Shown: positions 51,461 through 60,208, counted from the first letter of the stretch. The stretch is 64,000 bases of DNA from Bacillus infantis (GCF_020171945.1 NZ_JAIVAP010000009.1:62001-126000); one strand, 5' to 3'. Program-made: numbers and translations. Notes: generated from the sequence alone by a model not told the origin.

Positions 51461-51958
51461 TTAGCGGTTGTCGATGGTTTCAGGGTACAGATCGTGGTTC
51501 ATCATCCTGTATTCTGCCATCTTTTCATATTTTGTGCCCGGCTTTCCGTAATTTGTATACGGATCGATGGAAATGCCGCCGCGCGGAGTGAATTTGCCCC
51601 AAACCTCGATATAGCGAGGGTCCATCAGCTCAATCAGATCATTCATAATGATGTTCATGCAGTCTTCATGGAAGTCGCCGTGATTGCGGAAGCTGAACAG
51701 ATACAGCTTCAGTGACTTGCTTTCTACCATTCGCTGATCAGGGATATAGCTGATATAAATCGTAGCAAAATCAGGCTGTCCCGTTTTCGGGCACAGGCTT
51801 GTAAATTCAGGGCAGTTGAATTTTACAAAATAGTCGCGGTTCGGGTGCTTATTATCAAAAGCCTCCAGGATGGACGGCGAGTATTCAAACAAATATTGTG
51901 TCCCCTGATTGCCGAGCAAAGTAACATCCTTCAATTCTTCATCTTTTCTTCCAGACAT
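51461..51958 (-). CDS. queF: NADPH-dependent 7-cyano-7-deazaguanine reductase
   Basis: A 165-residue QueF that reduces preQ0 to preQ1, equal in length to B. subtilis QueF. The catalytic Cys lies in [13 protein letters not shown] with the Asp that follows; the family motif [21 protein letters not shown] is complete. ATG at 51958 follows GGAGG; longer in-frame starts run into the riboswitch terminator. queC, queD and queE are not adjacent here, unlike in B. subtilis. Confidence 0.95.
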   Translation of the reverse strand: MSGRKDEELKDVTLLGNQGTQYLFEYSPSILEAFDNKHPNRDYFVKFNCPEFTSLCPKTGQPDFATIYISYIPDQRMVESKSLKLYLFSFRNHGDFHEDCMNIIMNDLIELMDPRYIEVWGKFTPRGGISIDPYTNYGKPGTKYEKMAEYRMMNHDLYPETIDNR

Positions 51959-52024
51959 AGAAAAAGCCTCCTCATATGGTACTGCGCATACAAGAGAGGC
52001 TCCTCGATATATAAAAATCAGCCC

Positions 52025-52116
52025 GAAAAAAATAAAAACCATATCCCCGCGGATATGGCTGATCAATTTTATCAGAACCATAGTTTTTTATAGAGGGTTT
52101 GTTGCTATGAACCTCT
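52025..52116 (-). ncRNA. PreQ1-I riboswitch with terminator
   Basis: Minus strand aptamer (52078-52116): AGAGGTTC, ATAGCA, ACCCTCTATAAAAAACTATGG, the preQ1-I pattern. It is followed by a possible antiterminator (CTGAT...ATCAG with flanking ATGG/CCAT) and a terminator CCATATCC-GCGG-GGATATGG plus TTTTTATTTTTTT (52025-52058). CCAT is shared by both structures, so ligand binding should favour termination before queF. Confidence 0.92.
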
Positions 52117-52291
52117 CCTGCATGATGCAGGAATGTCGTATATTTTTTTGTCCTCTGTAACTATAGTGAAAAAGCCGGATTCTGTCAATACTATGCGCCG
52201 AAGCTTCTCTCTCCTTAACAACCGGCCCTTTTGGAAGTATAATAACTTTTATCGCTATACAACTTGGATAATAAAGAAAGGAATGACCTGT

Positions 52292-52681
52292 ATGCTGAAG
52301 GAATTCAAGAAATTTGCCATCAAAGGCAATGTGGTCGATCTGGCAGTCGGTGTCATCATCGGCGGAGCCTTTGGAAAAATCGTCACCTCGCTCGTCAATG
52401 ATATTGTCATGCCATTTCTCGGACTGCTGACCGGAGGAGTTGATTTTTCCGAGCGTTCTGTAAAAATCGAGGACGCTACTATCAAATATGGTGCATTCAT
52501 CCAATCTATCATTGATTTTGTTATCATCGCCTTTTCCATCTTTCTCTTTGTCAGGTTCATCAACAGGCTGAAGAGCAGGCACGAACAGGAAAAACATGTA
52601 GAGGAAGCACCGACCGTCGATGCGAAGGAAGAACTGCTGAAAGAAATCCGCGATCTATTAAAAGAAGAAAAAATGAATTGA
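52292..52681 (+). CDS. mscL: Large-conductance mechanosensitive channel
   Basis: A 129-residue MscL. The pore helix sequence [28 protein letters not shown] near the N-terminus and [25 protein letters not shown] for TM2 are clear, followed by a charged C-terminal bundle. ATG at 52292 follows AAAGGA; an in-frame upstream ATG would add 53 unsupported residues. It releases solutes on hypo-osmotic shock. Confidence 0.94.
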   Translation: MLKEFKKFAIKGNVVDLAVGVIIGGAFGKIVTSLVNDIVMPFLGLLTGGVDFSERSVKIEDATIKYGAFIQSIIDFVIIAFSIFLFVRFINRLKSRHEQEKHVEEAPTVDAKEELLKEIRDLLKEEKMN

Positions 52682-52737
52682 AACCTTATCCAATCTTCTT
52701 CGTATAAAAGGTAATCAATTCACATGAGGTGAAACAT

Positions 52738-53376
52738 ATGTATGCACAAACTGCCAACACCGGCTATCTTCCATCTGTTTTAAGAGCCTTTGCCCTTTCA
52801 CTGGCGTTTGCCTTTCTCGGGACGATGGCTGGCGTCTATGTCCCGCCGGCGCTGTTTCTGCCGCTCGTCATCCTTGAAGCGGCCATGCTGATCGGAGCGT
52901 TTTTTTTAAGGCGAAAAAAATCAATATCTTACACTTTTCTGTACAGCTTCACCTTTGTTTCTGGAATTACAACCTACCCGATCATTGCGCATTATATTGC
53001 GGCAACAGGTGCCAATACTGTCCTGATGGCGGTTGGAACGACAGCTGTTGTATTTGGCGGACTTGCTTTTTATGCAACAAGGACCAAGCGCGACCTGTCA
53101 TTTCTTGGCGGCATGCTGATGGCAGCCCTGCTGGCACTGATCTGCATTTCAATCTTCAATATTATCTGGCCGTTAAGCTCCACTGCCATGCTCGCCTTTT
53201 CTTTCATCGGCGTGCTTGTTTTCAGCGGATACGTCCTGTTTGACTTCAACCGTATGAAGCAGTTCGGAGTAAGCGCTGAGGAAGTGCCGCTCATGGCGCT
53301 GAATCTGTATCTCGATTTTATCAATCTGTTTATCAATATTCTTAGGATCTTCGGCATTCTGGCCAGCGATGACTAA
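52738..53376 (+). CDS. yetJ: Bax inhibitor-1 family protein, YetJ-like
   Basis: A 212-residue membrane protein with seven hydrophobic segments. SYTFLYSFTFVSGITTYPII and the C-terminal DFNRMKQFGVSAEEVPLMALNLYLDFINLFINILRI are the BI-1/YccA signatures; the paired Asp residues of the pH sensor are in that region. B. subtilis YetJ is a pH-sensitive calcium leak channel. ATG at 52738 follows GAGGTG. Confidence 0.88.
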   Translation: MYAQTANTGYLPSVLRAFALSLAFAFLGTMAGVYVPPALFLPLVILEAAMLIGAFFLRRKKSISYTFLYSFTFVSGITTYPIIAHYIAATGANTVLMAVGTTAVVFGGLAFYATRTKRDLSFLGGMLMAALLALICISIFNIIWPLSSTAMLAFSFIGVLVFSGYVLFDFNRMKQFGVSAEEVPLMALNLYLDFINLFINILRIFGILASDD

Positions 53377-53385
53377 GAGAAGAAC

Positions 53386-53423
53386 GCGCCCCGGCTCTGT
53401 AAAAGAGCCGGGCGCATTTTTTT
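53386..53423 (+). terminator. Terminator after yetJ
   Basis: GCGCCCCGGCTCT...AGAGCCGGGCGC followed by ATTTTTTT. Confidence 0.9.
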
Positions 53424-53585
53424 GTTAATTATTCAGGGCCAGCAGATACGCAGACTTCAAGAGTTCCTTACCTGCCCGCTCTTTCATACGCAGCACATCT
53501 CCCGAGCCCTCTTTTTTGCCCATTCCACCCTGTTCCGTTATGATAGAGCTAATTCTATAAAATTTGTTCTGAAAGAGGGATCGGT

Positions 53586-54137
53586 ATGGATTACCAATTG
53601 GAAATCCCAGGCTCGCAGGATACGGTCACTTTAAGTGATGCGATCAGCGGGCAGGATACGATGCTTGTTTTTGTCCGCCACCTTGGCTGACCAGTCTGCA
53701 GGGAATATCTCGCGCAGTTGCGTGAGCGCATAGCAGAAATTGAAGATAAAAAGTTTCACGTGAAAATCGTGGCGCCTTCAAAAGGGGCATTCATTGAGCA
53801 ATTCCTGGAGCATTTCGGACCTTTTCCGTTTCCGATTTACGGTGATCCGTCCCGGGCAGCGTATAAAGGAATGGGCCATCAGACCATGCCGAAATGGAAG
53901 CTCCTCGCAAAGGCCGGGTTCGGGTTTGTCACTGGCCAGGTGAAAGGCTTTATCCCGGATGAAGAGAAACAGAAGCAATTTGTGATGAAATCGATGAAGA
54001 CGCAGGATGTTTATATCCAGGGCGGAACATGGCTGTATTCATCACAGGGTGAATTGCTCTGGAAGCATATTGATTCTTCACCGGAAAACCATGCCAGCAT
54101 TGATGAGGTTTTAGCGGTTATTGATAGCCGGGGCTGA
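53586..54137 (+). CDS. Selenocysteine-containing AhpC/TSA-type protein (UxxC motif, Sec35)
   Basis: A 183-residue protein read through UGA at 53688-53690. The segment reads FVRHLG-U-PVCREYL; in relatives this is RHxGCPxCR, so the UGA lies exactly at the first Cys of the redox motif, giving UxxC. The frame continues intact to VIDSRG with thioredoxin-fold features (PFPIYGDPSRAAYKGMG). It belongs to the AhpC/TSA antioxidant group related to SelL/SelU-like proteins. A 7-bp hairpin lies 18 bases after UGA. The ATG at 53586 follows AAAGAGGG. A thiol or peroxide redox role is inferred; a nonsense mutation is the alternative. Confidence 0.87.
53709..53726 (+). promoter_or_regulatory. Candidate SECIS element of the second selenoprotein
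   Basis: Bases +19 to +25 after UGA (CUCGCGC) pair with +30 to +36 (GCGUGAG, one G-U pair) around the loop AGUU. Spacing lies within the bacterial SECIS range and the loop has G-U as its second and third bases. Confidence 0.65.
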
Positions 54138-54246
54138 GAGCCGTAAAATAACGCACCTCAACAGGTTCAATTTTGAAGTACAAATTCGTATTTGCAATGC
54201 TTTTTGCAGTAATCCGCAGAACACTTCAGCAATAAAATTAGCACGT

Positions 54247-54279
54247 AAAAAGCTCGGAGCCATTATGCTCTGAGCTTTC
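54247..54279. terminator. Terminator between the selenoprotein and a small membrane-protein gene
   Basis: AAAAGCTCGGAGC, CATTAT, GCTCTGAGCTTT; it can work in both directions for these convergent genes. Confidence 0.75.
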
Positions 54280-54344
54280 TTTATACAGTACATTATTGAA
54301 GATAAGCCTCGGTTAGTTATACATATAGACTTCACAATAAGTCA

Positions 54345-54629
54345 TTATTTCTTACGTTTTCGTTCTAAAAATACAGGTGCTATATTCAGTAAGATAGAAA
54401 CAATTGTCAAAAACCAAAATGTCCTTGCCATACCAGGTATTACATCCGATATAGCCGCCCAATCTTCCGCTTTTACCCACCGGGTTAGATAACTGTAATC
54501 TGCACAAATTGTTAGTGCTGTAAATGATAATGCCATCGCCATAGCGAGTTTATAATCCTTACCTGCTTTATACATATAAAGATTTATAAAAGTTGTTATT
54601 ATGGCAATAACCCCAAATATTACCCACAT
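54345..54629 (-). CDS. Small membrane protein (94 aa)
   Basis: A product with three hydrophobic segments (VIFGVIAIITTFINLYMY, a middle one around LAMAMALSFTALTIC, and FWFLTIVSILLNIAPVF) ending in a basic tail ERKRKK. The gene is visibly more A/T-rich than its neighbours. I do not recognise a named family. Ribosome-binding signals before ATG at 54629 are weak. Confidence 0.6.
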   Translation of the reverse strand: MWVIFGVIAIITTFINLYMYKAGKDYKLAMAMALSFTALTICADYSYLTRWVKAEDWAAISDVIPGMARTFWFLTIVSILLNIAPVFLERKRKK

Positions 54630-54847
54630 GACTATACCTCCATACTAATTTATATGTCGTGTAATGCTCTCCGTTGAATAAGCCTCTACATCATTTTAAC
54701 ATTAATATCCAAAAACCCGCTTACTGTTTTCAGCATACCATTCCGCACGCTGACAATAACTTCTGTCACTCTGCTAAAAGGGATGCGGATTCGAGTGCTA
54801 AAACACCATAAAACGTACATAATTTCCCTCTTTGTCAACAAAAAGAG

Positions 54848-54877
54848 GCAGTCCAATTCAGTTGCGAATTGGACTGC
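54848..54877 (-). terminator. Isolated 12-bp hairpin with minus-strand T tract
   Basis: GCAGTCCAATTC and GAATTGGACTGC are perfect complements around a 6-nt loop. On the minus strand CTCTTTTTG follows. No minus-strand gene ends here, so its source transcript is unclear. The rest of the gap 54630-55062 holds the ZIP promoter. Confidence 0.55.
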
Positions 54878-54996
54878 TAGTTAGTGCAAAACTGAACCCG
54901 TTACCACATTTGGAGGGCGTTATTTTTTTTGCCCAAAAGCAAATTTTGTGCATGCCCGAACAAAACACTTTATTTGCCTCATAGTTGGCTGTATAC

Positions 54997-55019
54997 TTAA
55001 CACAAATTATCTGTGTTAA
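54997..55019. promoter_or_regulatory. Dyad operator upstream of the ZIP transporter
   Basis: TTAACACA (54997-55004) and TGTGTTAA (55012-55019) are perfect complements around 7 bp, about 45 bp before the start codon and overlapping a -10-like TATACT. It is probably a metal-regulator site, but the regulator is not identified. Confidence 0.5.
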
Positions 55020-55062
55020 TAGTCTGCATATTTTCAGTCTGGCAAAAATCAGGGGGCTTATC

Positions 55063-55797
55063 ATGCAAGAGGCAATTATCGGCAGCATTCTTTCTGCCAT
55101 GGCAACAGGGGCCGGAGCGATTCCGATCCTTTTTTTCAAAAGCGTGACACACAAGTGGCGGGATGTCCTATTGGCGTATACGGCAGGCATTATGATGGCG
55201 GCATCCACCTTCAGTTTGATACCGCAGGCGCTTGAATCCTCCAATATGATTGTTCTGACCATCGGCCTCCTGCTGGGGACGTTTGTGCTGAACTTTCTGG
55301 AAAAGCATACTCCGCATATCGATCTGGAGCATACTAAGCTGAATATGAAACTGGAGCAAAAGGCTGTTCTGATTGTCGCTGCCATCACGCTCCACAATCT
55401 GCCCGAGGGCCTTTCGGTCGGTGTCAGCTATGCGTCTGACGGCGGGGAGCTTGGTCCGCTGATCGCATTTGCAATCGGACTGCAGAATGCGCCGGAGGGA
55501 TTTCTTGTCGCTCTTTTCCTCGTCAATCAGAATATTTCCAGATGGAAGGCTTTGGGCGTGGCCACACTGACCGGGATGGTAGAGATCGTGACAGCCATTA
55601 TCGGCTACTTCCTCTCCCGCAATATTGAGGGCCTTGTCCCTTATGGGCTGAGCTTTGCAGCTGGCGCGATGCTGTTCATCATCTACAAGGAATTAATACC
55701 GGAAAGCCATGGGGATGGAAACGAACGGTTCTCGACCTATTCCTTCATCCTTGGCCTTGTGACCATGCTCGTTATGATCAACAGCTTCGGCGGCTAG
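55063..55797 (+). CDS. ZIP family metal transporter
   Basis: A 244-residue protein with eight hydrophobic segments. TM4 carries HNLPEGLSVG and TM5 QNAPEGFLVA, the metal-site motifs of the ZIP family (GufA/ZupT type). A short acidic/His-containing loop (HTPHIDLEHTK) lies before TM4. It probably imports zinc or other divalent metal. ATG at 55063 follows AGGGGG. Confidence 0.88.
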   Translation: MQEAIIGSILSAMATGAGAIPILFFKSVTHKWRDVLLAYTAGIMMAASTFSLIPQALESSNMIVLTIGLLLGTFVLNFLEKHTPHIDLEHTKLNMKLEQKAVLIVAAITLHNLPEGLSVGVSYASDGGELGPLIAFAIGLQNAPEGFLVALFLVNQNISRWKALGVATLTGMVEIVTAIIGYFLSRNIEGLVPYGLSFAAGAMLFIIYKELIPESHGDGNERFSTYSFILGLVTMLVMINSFGG

Positions 55798-55897
55798 AAT
55801 TTTTTCACCTATTTCCGGAGTTCAAATGTTTTAACCTTGTACATCCGGGTATATGTATAATGCAAAGCCAATAACAAACAGAAGGGACTGGTAAACG

Positions 55898-56002
55898 ATG
55901 AAAAAGTTAACAGCGACTTCACCGTTAGACATTGGCGATGCAAAAGGCACGGATTTTGCAAGGAGGACAAAAGGCACTACAGTATATAACCGATATACTT
56001 AG
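55898..56002 (+). CDS. Small predicted peptide (34 aa)
   Basis: ATG at 55898 has GAAGGGA 10-12 bp upstream. The product begins MKKLTATSPLDIGDAKG and ends TTVYNRYT; it is polar with no hydrophobic stretch. A terminator follows 33 bp after the stop, so a short transcript unit is likely. No family is recognised. A regulatory RNA instead of a peptide is possible. Confidence 0.45.
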   Translation: MKKLTATSPLDIGDAKGTDFARRTKGTTVYNRYT

Positions 56003-56034
56003 AACCGATTTTCCCCATGTAAGTTGAAGTGCTG

Positions 56035-56066
56035 AAAAAAGGCAGGCTGAATGGCCTGCCTTTTTT
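56035..56066. terminator. Terminator after the 34-aa gene
   Basis: AAAAAAGGCAGGC, TGAATG, GCCTGCCTTTTTT. Confidence 0.9.
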
Positions 56067-56087
56067 ATTTTGTAAATAAACCACCAT

Positions 56088-56123
56088 AAAAGCTGGCCTC
56101 CCTCCCGGAACGCCAGCTTTTTT
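56088..56123 (-). terminator. Terminator of the cytochrome c551 gene
   Basis: AAAAGCTGG and CCAGCTTTTTTT around a loop, just past the minus-strand stop at 56137. Confidence 0.8.
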
Positions 56124-56136
56124 TCAGGATATTATA

Positions 56137-56466
56137 TTATTTTTTCTCTGCCAGCCAAGCTGCAACATTGTCAGCCTTCTCGCCTTCAATCAGGTTAGCC
56201 GGCATTCCGCCGCCGCCTTCTTCAATCTTGGTGCGGATCTCTTCTTCACTTAAATCACTTCCGACATTCTCCAGGGCAGGACCGGCTCCGCCGCTGAGAT
56301 CACCGCCATGGCAGGATGCGCAGCTCTGCTGGAAGGTTTCCTCTGCAGCTGCCGTATCTACCTCACCGCCGCCTCCATTGCTTTCGCCGCCGCTGCCTTC
56401 TTCCCCGCCGCCGCAGGCTGCCAGGCTGAGTACAAGTCCGGAAACAACCATCGCTCTTTTTAACAT
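56137..56466 (-). CDS. cccB: Cytochrome c551 lipoprotein, CccB-like
   Basis: A 109-residue lipoprotein. The signal ends in LSLAAC (lipobox), followed by a Gly/Ser/Glu-rich linker; the heme site is CASCH near residue 59, and the axial Met lies in GGGMPANL near residue 89. ATG at 56466 follows AGGGAG. It is divergent from a predicted Tat-exported GMC dehydrogenase, so it is a likely electron acceptor for it. Confidence 0.88.
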   Translation of the reverse strand: MLKRAMVVSGLVLSLAACGGGEEGSGGESNGGGGEVDTAAAEETFQQSCASCHGGDLSGGAGPALENVGSDLSEEEIRTKIEEGGGGMPANLIEGEKADNVAAWLAEKK

Positions 56467-56737
56467 TCTATCTCCCTCTTTCTTTCTGCTGATTACATAT
56501 AACAGTTCCACTTTGACTTTTAAACTAAACCTGATTTTTCAAGGTGAGATTCCCTTGCTTAAGCACTGCGGAACTTCTTTTCCCAAAAATGTAATTACTA
56601 TTCCAATTACTTAGGACTAAAGTTTCAATTCAGAAAAGAATTCTGCAATCTATGTTTAGTCCAAAAACAAGAGTGGAAGCTTGATAGAGTATTTTCTTTC
56701 CTATTTAATATATTTTTTTCAAGAAGGAGGCACCATT

Positions 56738-57493
56738 ATGGCTGACCAATCGACTGGTTCAAAAATGTCGAGACGCAAATTTATACGCAATTCCAGCTAT
56801 GTTGCAGGTGGATTGGTTGGTGGCGGGCTGCTCGGCGGACTGATAGGATCCAGGATGAACGGTTCTGAACAGGCGTCCAGCTCCAACACTGAAGGACACA
56901 GCTCGTCCAATTCACATCAGCAGGCACCCCTTTATTTTACGAACCCACAGAAATTCGAGGTGCTGCAGCAGGCAGTCGAGCGCATTTATCCACAGGACGA
57001 AACCGGTCCTGGCGCAATCGAACTAGGGGTTCCTTTTTTTATCGACCATCAGCTGGCTGGTGCGTGGGGCAATAATGCCCGCGAGTATATGCAAGGCCCA
57101 TTTTTCCCAGGCTCCAACTTCCAGGGCTATCAATCGCCTCTTAAGAGGAATGAAATGTTTGATACCGGGATTGACCGGATTGAATCCTACAGCCAGGAGA
57201 AGTTCACTAAGGGCTTCGCCGATCTGGAAGGAGATCAGCAGGATGAGATTTTGAAAGATTTTGAGGCTGATAAAGTTAAAATCCGCGGAGTGTCTTCCAA
57301 GACCTTTTTCAATCAGCTAAGGGCCGCAACGATAGAAGGAGTCTATGCGGATCCTGCTTACAGCGGAAACATCGGCATGGAAGGCTGGAAGATGAAGGAC
57401 TTCCCAGGGCATCAGATGAGCTACATAGACAAAATCGAATCAGATGAATTTATGGAAATCGATCCAAAAGCACTTCACTCTTATACAAACTAG
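56738..57493 (+). CDS. Gluconate 2-dehydrogenase subunit 3 family protein (Tat signal)
   Basis: A 251-residue protein. The N-terminus MSRRKFIRNSSYVAGGLVGG is a twin-arginine signal peptide. The body belongs to the gluconate dehydrogenase subunit 3 family (LQQAVERIYPQDETGPGAIELGVPFFID). ATG at 56738 follows AAGGAGG. It is the first gene of an operon with the FAD subunit, TatA and TatC, and probably carries the FAD subunit across the membrane in complex. Confidence 0.85.
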   Translation: MADQSTGSKMSRRKFIRNSSYVAGGLVGGGLLGGLIGSRMNGSEQASSSNTEGHSSSNSHQQAPLYFTNPQKFEVLQQAVERIYPQDETGPGAIELGVPFFIDHQLAGAWGNNAREYMQGPFFPGSNFQGYQSPLKRNEMFDTGIDRIESYSQEKFTKGFADLEGDQQDEILKDFEADKVKIRGVSSKTFFNQLRAATIEGVYADPAYSGNIGMEGWKMKDFPGHQMSYIDKIESDEFMEIDPKALHSYTN

Positions 57494-57512
57494 ATAGAAA
57501 TCGGGGGATATC

Positions 57513-59222
57513 ATGGCAAAAACTTTACCAAAAACAGATGTAGTGGTAGTCGGAGTCGGATGGGCAGGCGGCATCATTTCCGCCGAGCTCGCCAAGCAGG
57601 GCATGAAGGTTGTCGGGCTTGAACGCGGCAAGGAAAGGGGCGTCAAGGACTATTATGTGGTCCATGATGAGCTGCGCTACGCGATCCGCTACGAATTAAT
57701 GCAGGATTTATCCAAGGAAACGCTGACGTTCCGCAACAATGCCAAGGAAAGGGCATTGCCGATGCGCCAGCTCGGGTCATTCCTGCTTGGGGAAGGGCTT
57801 GGCGGTTCCGGTGTACACTGGAACGGGCATACCTACCGGTTCCTGCCTTATGATTTCGAAATTAAATCCCAAACGGTAGCAAAATACGGCGAGAGCAAAA
57901 TCAAAGGCCTCCAGGTGCAGGATTGGGGCATCACCTATGATGAACTTGAACCGTATTACGATACTTTTGAAAAAACTGCCGGCATCGGCGGCGAGGAAAA
58001 TCCGTTCGGCGGCAAGAGGTCCAATCCTTATCCAAACCCGCCAATGAAGGAGACGCCTCTCACAAAGCGCTTCAAGGATGCGGCTAAAAGTCTGGGAATG
58101 AAGCCTTACCACATGCCGTCTGCCAATATGAGCCAGGCTTATGAGAACCAATATGGAGCCAAAATGGCAGCCTGCCAGTACTGCGCTTTCTGTGAGCGGT
58201 TCGGCTGCGAGTATGGCGCAAAGGCGGATCCGACGGTTTCAGTCATCCCTTATGCAAAGGATACAGGAAACTTCGAGCTCCGCACCTACTCCAATGTAAC
58301 CGAGGTCCTTCATGATGGAACGAAGGCAACAGGTGTCAAATATGTGGATGTGCTGACAAAGGAAGAGTTCATCCAGCCTGCTGAAATTGTTGTCCTGACA
58401 AGCTATGTGATGAATAACTCACGCCTGCTGCTGTCATCTAAACTCGGAAGGCCATACAACCCGGAAACAGGACAGGGCGTTATCGGGAAAAACTATTGCT
58501 ATCAGATCCTGCCAGGCTCAACTGGATTCTTTGATGAAGAGCAGTTTAATACATTCATGGGCGCAGGTGCACTAGGTGCCTCTGTCGATGACTATAACGG
58601 AGATAATTTCGACCATTCTGAAGTCGACTTTATCCATGGCGGCTCCATTTCCCTGAATCAATCAGGTAAGCGCCCGATCCAGACAAACCCGGTGCCGCAG
58701 GATACGCCAAGATGGGGTAAAGAATTCAAGCAGCAGTCTGTTAAATATTATACACGCCACCTGAGTATCGGGACTCAGGGTGCATCCATGCCGACTCAGT
58801 ACAATTATCTTGATCTTGATCCATCCTACAAAGATGCATTCGGCCTGCCGCTTTTGAGGCTGACGTATGACTTTACACAGCAGGATAAGAATTTATATAA
58901 CTATATCGGCAAGATCACCGACAATATCATGAAGGAAATGGGCGCAAACCTGGTTAATGACCGCAGCCCGCTTGAGCATTATGATATCGTCCCTTATCAG
59001 ACCACACATAACACTGGCGGTGTGATCATGGGGGCTGAACCGGAAACTTCAGCAGTGAATAATTATCTGCAGATGTGGGATGCAGAGAACGTCTTTGTAG
59101 TCGGCGCATCTGCCTTTGCCCATAATGGCGGCTACAACCCTACCGGCACTGTCGGCGCTTTTGCCTACCGTGCAGCAGAAGGCATCATCAAATACAGCAA
59201 ACAAGGCGGCGCCCTTGTATAA
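57513..59222 (+). CDS. GMC-type dehydrogenase, FAD subunit
   Basis: A 569-residue flavoprotein. VVVGVGWAGGIISAELAKQG is the FAD-binding fold, GLGGSGVHWNGH near residue 95 and AHNGGYNPTGTVGAFAYR near the C-terminus are GMC-type signatures with the catalytic His region. ACQYCAFCERFGCEYG near residues 220-235 holds four Cys, possibly an Fe-S site as in FAD-glucose dehydrogenases. It has no signal peptide, so export with the Tat-bearing subunit is likely. Gluconate or another polyol is the expected substrate. Confidence 0.86.
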   Translation: MAKTLPKTDVVVVGVGWAGGIISAELAKQGMKVVGLERGKERGVKDYYVVHDELRYAIRYELMQDLSKETLTFRNNAKERALPMRQLGSFLLGEGLGGSGVHWNGHTYRFLPYDFEIKSQTVAKYGESKIKGLQVQDWGITYDELEPYYDTFEKTAGIGGEENPFGGKRSNPYPNPPMKETPLTKRFKDAAKSLGMKPYHMPSANMSQAYENQYGAKMAACQYCAFCERFGCEYGAKADPTVSVIPYAKDTGNFELRTYSNVTEVLHDGTKATGVKYVDVLTKEEFIQPAEIVVLTSYVMNNSRLLLSSKLGRPYNPETGQGVIGKNYCYQILPGSTGFFDEEQFNTFMGAGALGASVDDYNGDNFDHSEVDFIHGGSISLNQSGKRPIQTNPVPQDTPRWGKEFKQQSVKYYTRHLSIGTQGASMPTQYNYLDLDPSYKDAFGLPLLRLTYDFTQQDKNLYNYIGKITDNIMKEMGANLVNDRSPLEHYDIVPYQTTHNTGGVIMGAEPETSAVNNYLQMWDAENVFVVGASAFAHNGGYNPTGTVGAFAYRAAEGIIKYSKQGGALV

Positions 59223-59242
59223 ATGAAAAGGAGTGAAAAGAA

Positions 59243-59458
59243 ATGGGATTTACTAATATCGGCATTCCCGGCTTAATCATCATTCTCGTCATCACCCTGA
59301 TCATCTTTGGGCCGAAAAAACTGCCTGAAATCGGCTCAGCCTTCGGGAAGACTTTATCCGAATTCAAAAAATCGGCCAACAGCCTGATGAATGATGACGA
59401 AGAAGAAGACTCTGTAAAAAAAGCGGATCTTTCCAAGGATAAGAACCAGCAGCTCTAA
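59243..59458 (+). CDS. tatA: Twin-arginine translocase TatA
   Basis: A 71-residue protein with an N-terminal membrane helix ([17 protein letters not shown]), the hinge GPKKLPEIG, an amphipathic helix [14 protein letters not shown] and an acidic tail. It lies 20 bp after the dehydrogenase gene and 18 bp before tatC, suggesting that it is dedicated to this cargo. Confidence 0.93.
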   Translation: MGFTNIGIPGLIIILVITLIIFGPKKLPEIGSAFGKTLSEFKKSANSLMNDDEEEDSVKKADLSKDKNQQL

Positions 59459-59476
59459 CAGCAGGGAGGGATTGAA

Positions 59477-60208
59477 ATGAAAACTGATGAGCAAACACTT
59501 GTTGAACATATAACCGATCTCAGGAAAGCAATCATCCGATCGCTGATCTTTTTCCTATCCTGCTTTATCTTATCGTTCGTGTTCATTAACAAGCTGCTCC
59601 CCCTCCTTTCCCAGGAATATAAGCTGGTCATGCTTGGGCCGCTGGATGTGGTGAGGCTGTACACCGGGATTGCCGGCTGCATCAGCCTCGGCCTCTCCCT
59701 CCCTTTCATCGCCTACCAGCTGTGGATATTCGTGAAGCCGGCATTGACGGAAAAGGAAAGCAAAACAACCGTCATGTATCTCCCGGCCATCTTTTTAAGC
59801 TTCGCCGGGGGCATAGCATTCGGGTTTTACATCATTTTCCCTACCGTCTACCGGTTTCTGATCAATTTGGGCAATCATCATTTTGACATGATGATTACAG
59901 CGAGGGAATATTTTTCATTCATGATGATGTCCACCATTCCTTTCGGCTTCCTGTTCGAGGTGCCGCTGATGCTGATGTTCCTGACCACCATCAATATCGT
60001 TACACCAAAGCAGCTAAGCTCTATGCGAAAGTATGCCTACCTCATCCTGGCAGTCGTTTCCGCTTTGATCACACCGCCGGATCTGTTTTCGCAGATGATT
60101 GTCCTCATCCCGCTGATCGGATTGTATGAAGTCGGCATCCTGCTGTCAAAGCTCTCATTCCGCAAAATACTGAGGCAGGAAGCTGCACTGCAGGCGACAG
60201 AGGTTTAA
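59477..60208 (+). CDS. tatC: Twin-arginine translocase TatC
   Basis: A 243-residue protein with six hydrophobic segments. The N-terminal EHITDLRKAIIRSL and the segment FVKPALTEKESKTTVMYLPAIFLSFAGGIAFGFYI are TatC hallmarks; the invariant Glu of the signal-binding site lies in the LVEHITDLR region. It recognises the RR signal. Next to tatA and a Tat substrate operon. Confidence 0.93.
   Translation: MKTDEQTLVEHITDLRKAIIRSLIFFLSCFILSFVFINKLLPLLSQEYKLVMLGPLDVVRLYTGIAGCISLGLSLPFIAYQLWIFVKPALTEKESKTTVMYLPAIFLSFAGGIAFGFYIIFPTVYRFLINLGNHHFDMMITAREYFSFMMMSTIPFGFLFEVPLMLMFLTTINIVTPKQLSSMRKYAYLILAVVSALITPPDLFSQMIVLIPLIGLYEVGILLSKLSFRKILRQEAALQATEV

Noticed and set aside
51959-52081. N-terminal extension of QueF by about 41 residues
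   Set aside because: It would be encoded by the riboswitch terminator region; the start at 51958 has GGAGG and gives the usual QueF length.
54858-55397. Minus-strand frame of 179 codons
   Set aside because: It is antisense to the ZIP transporter gene, which has clear family motifs.
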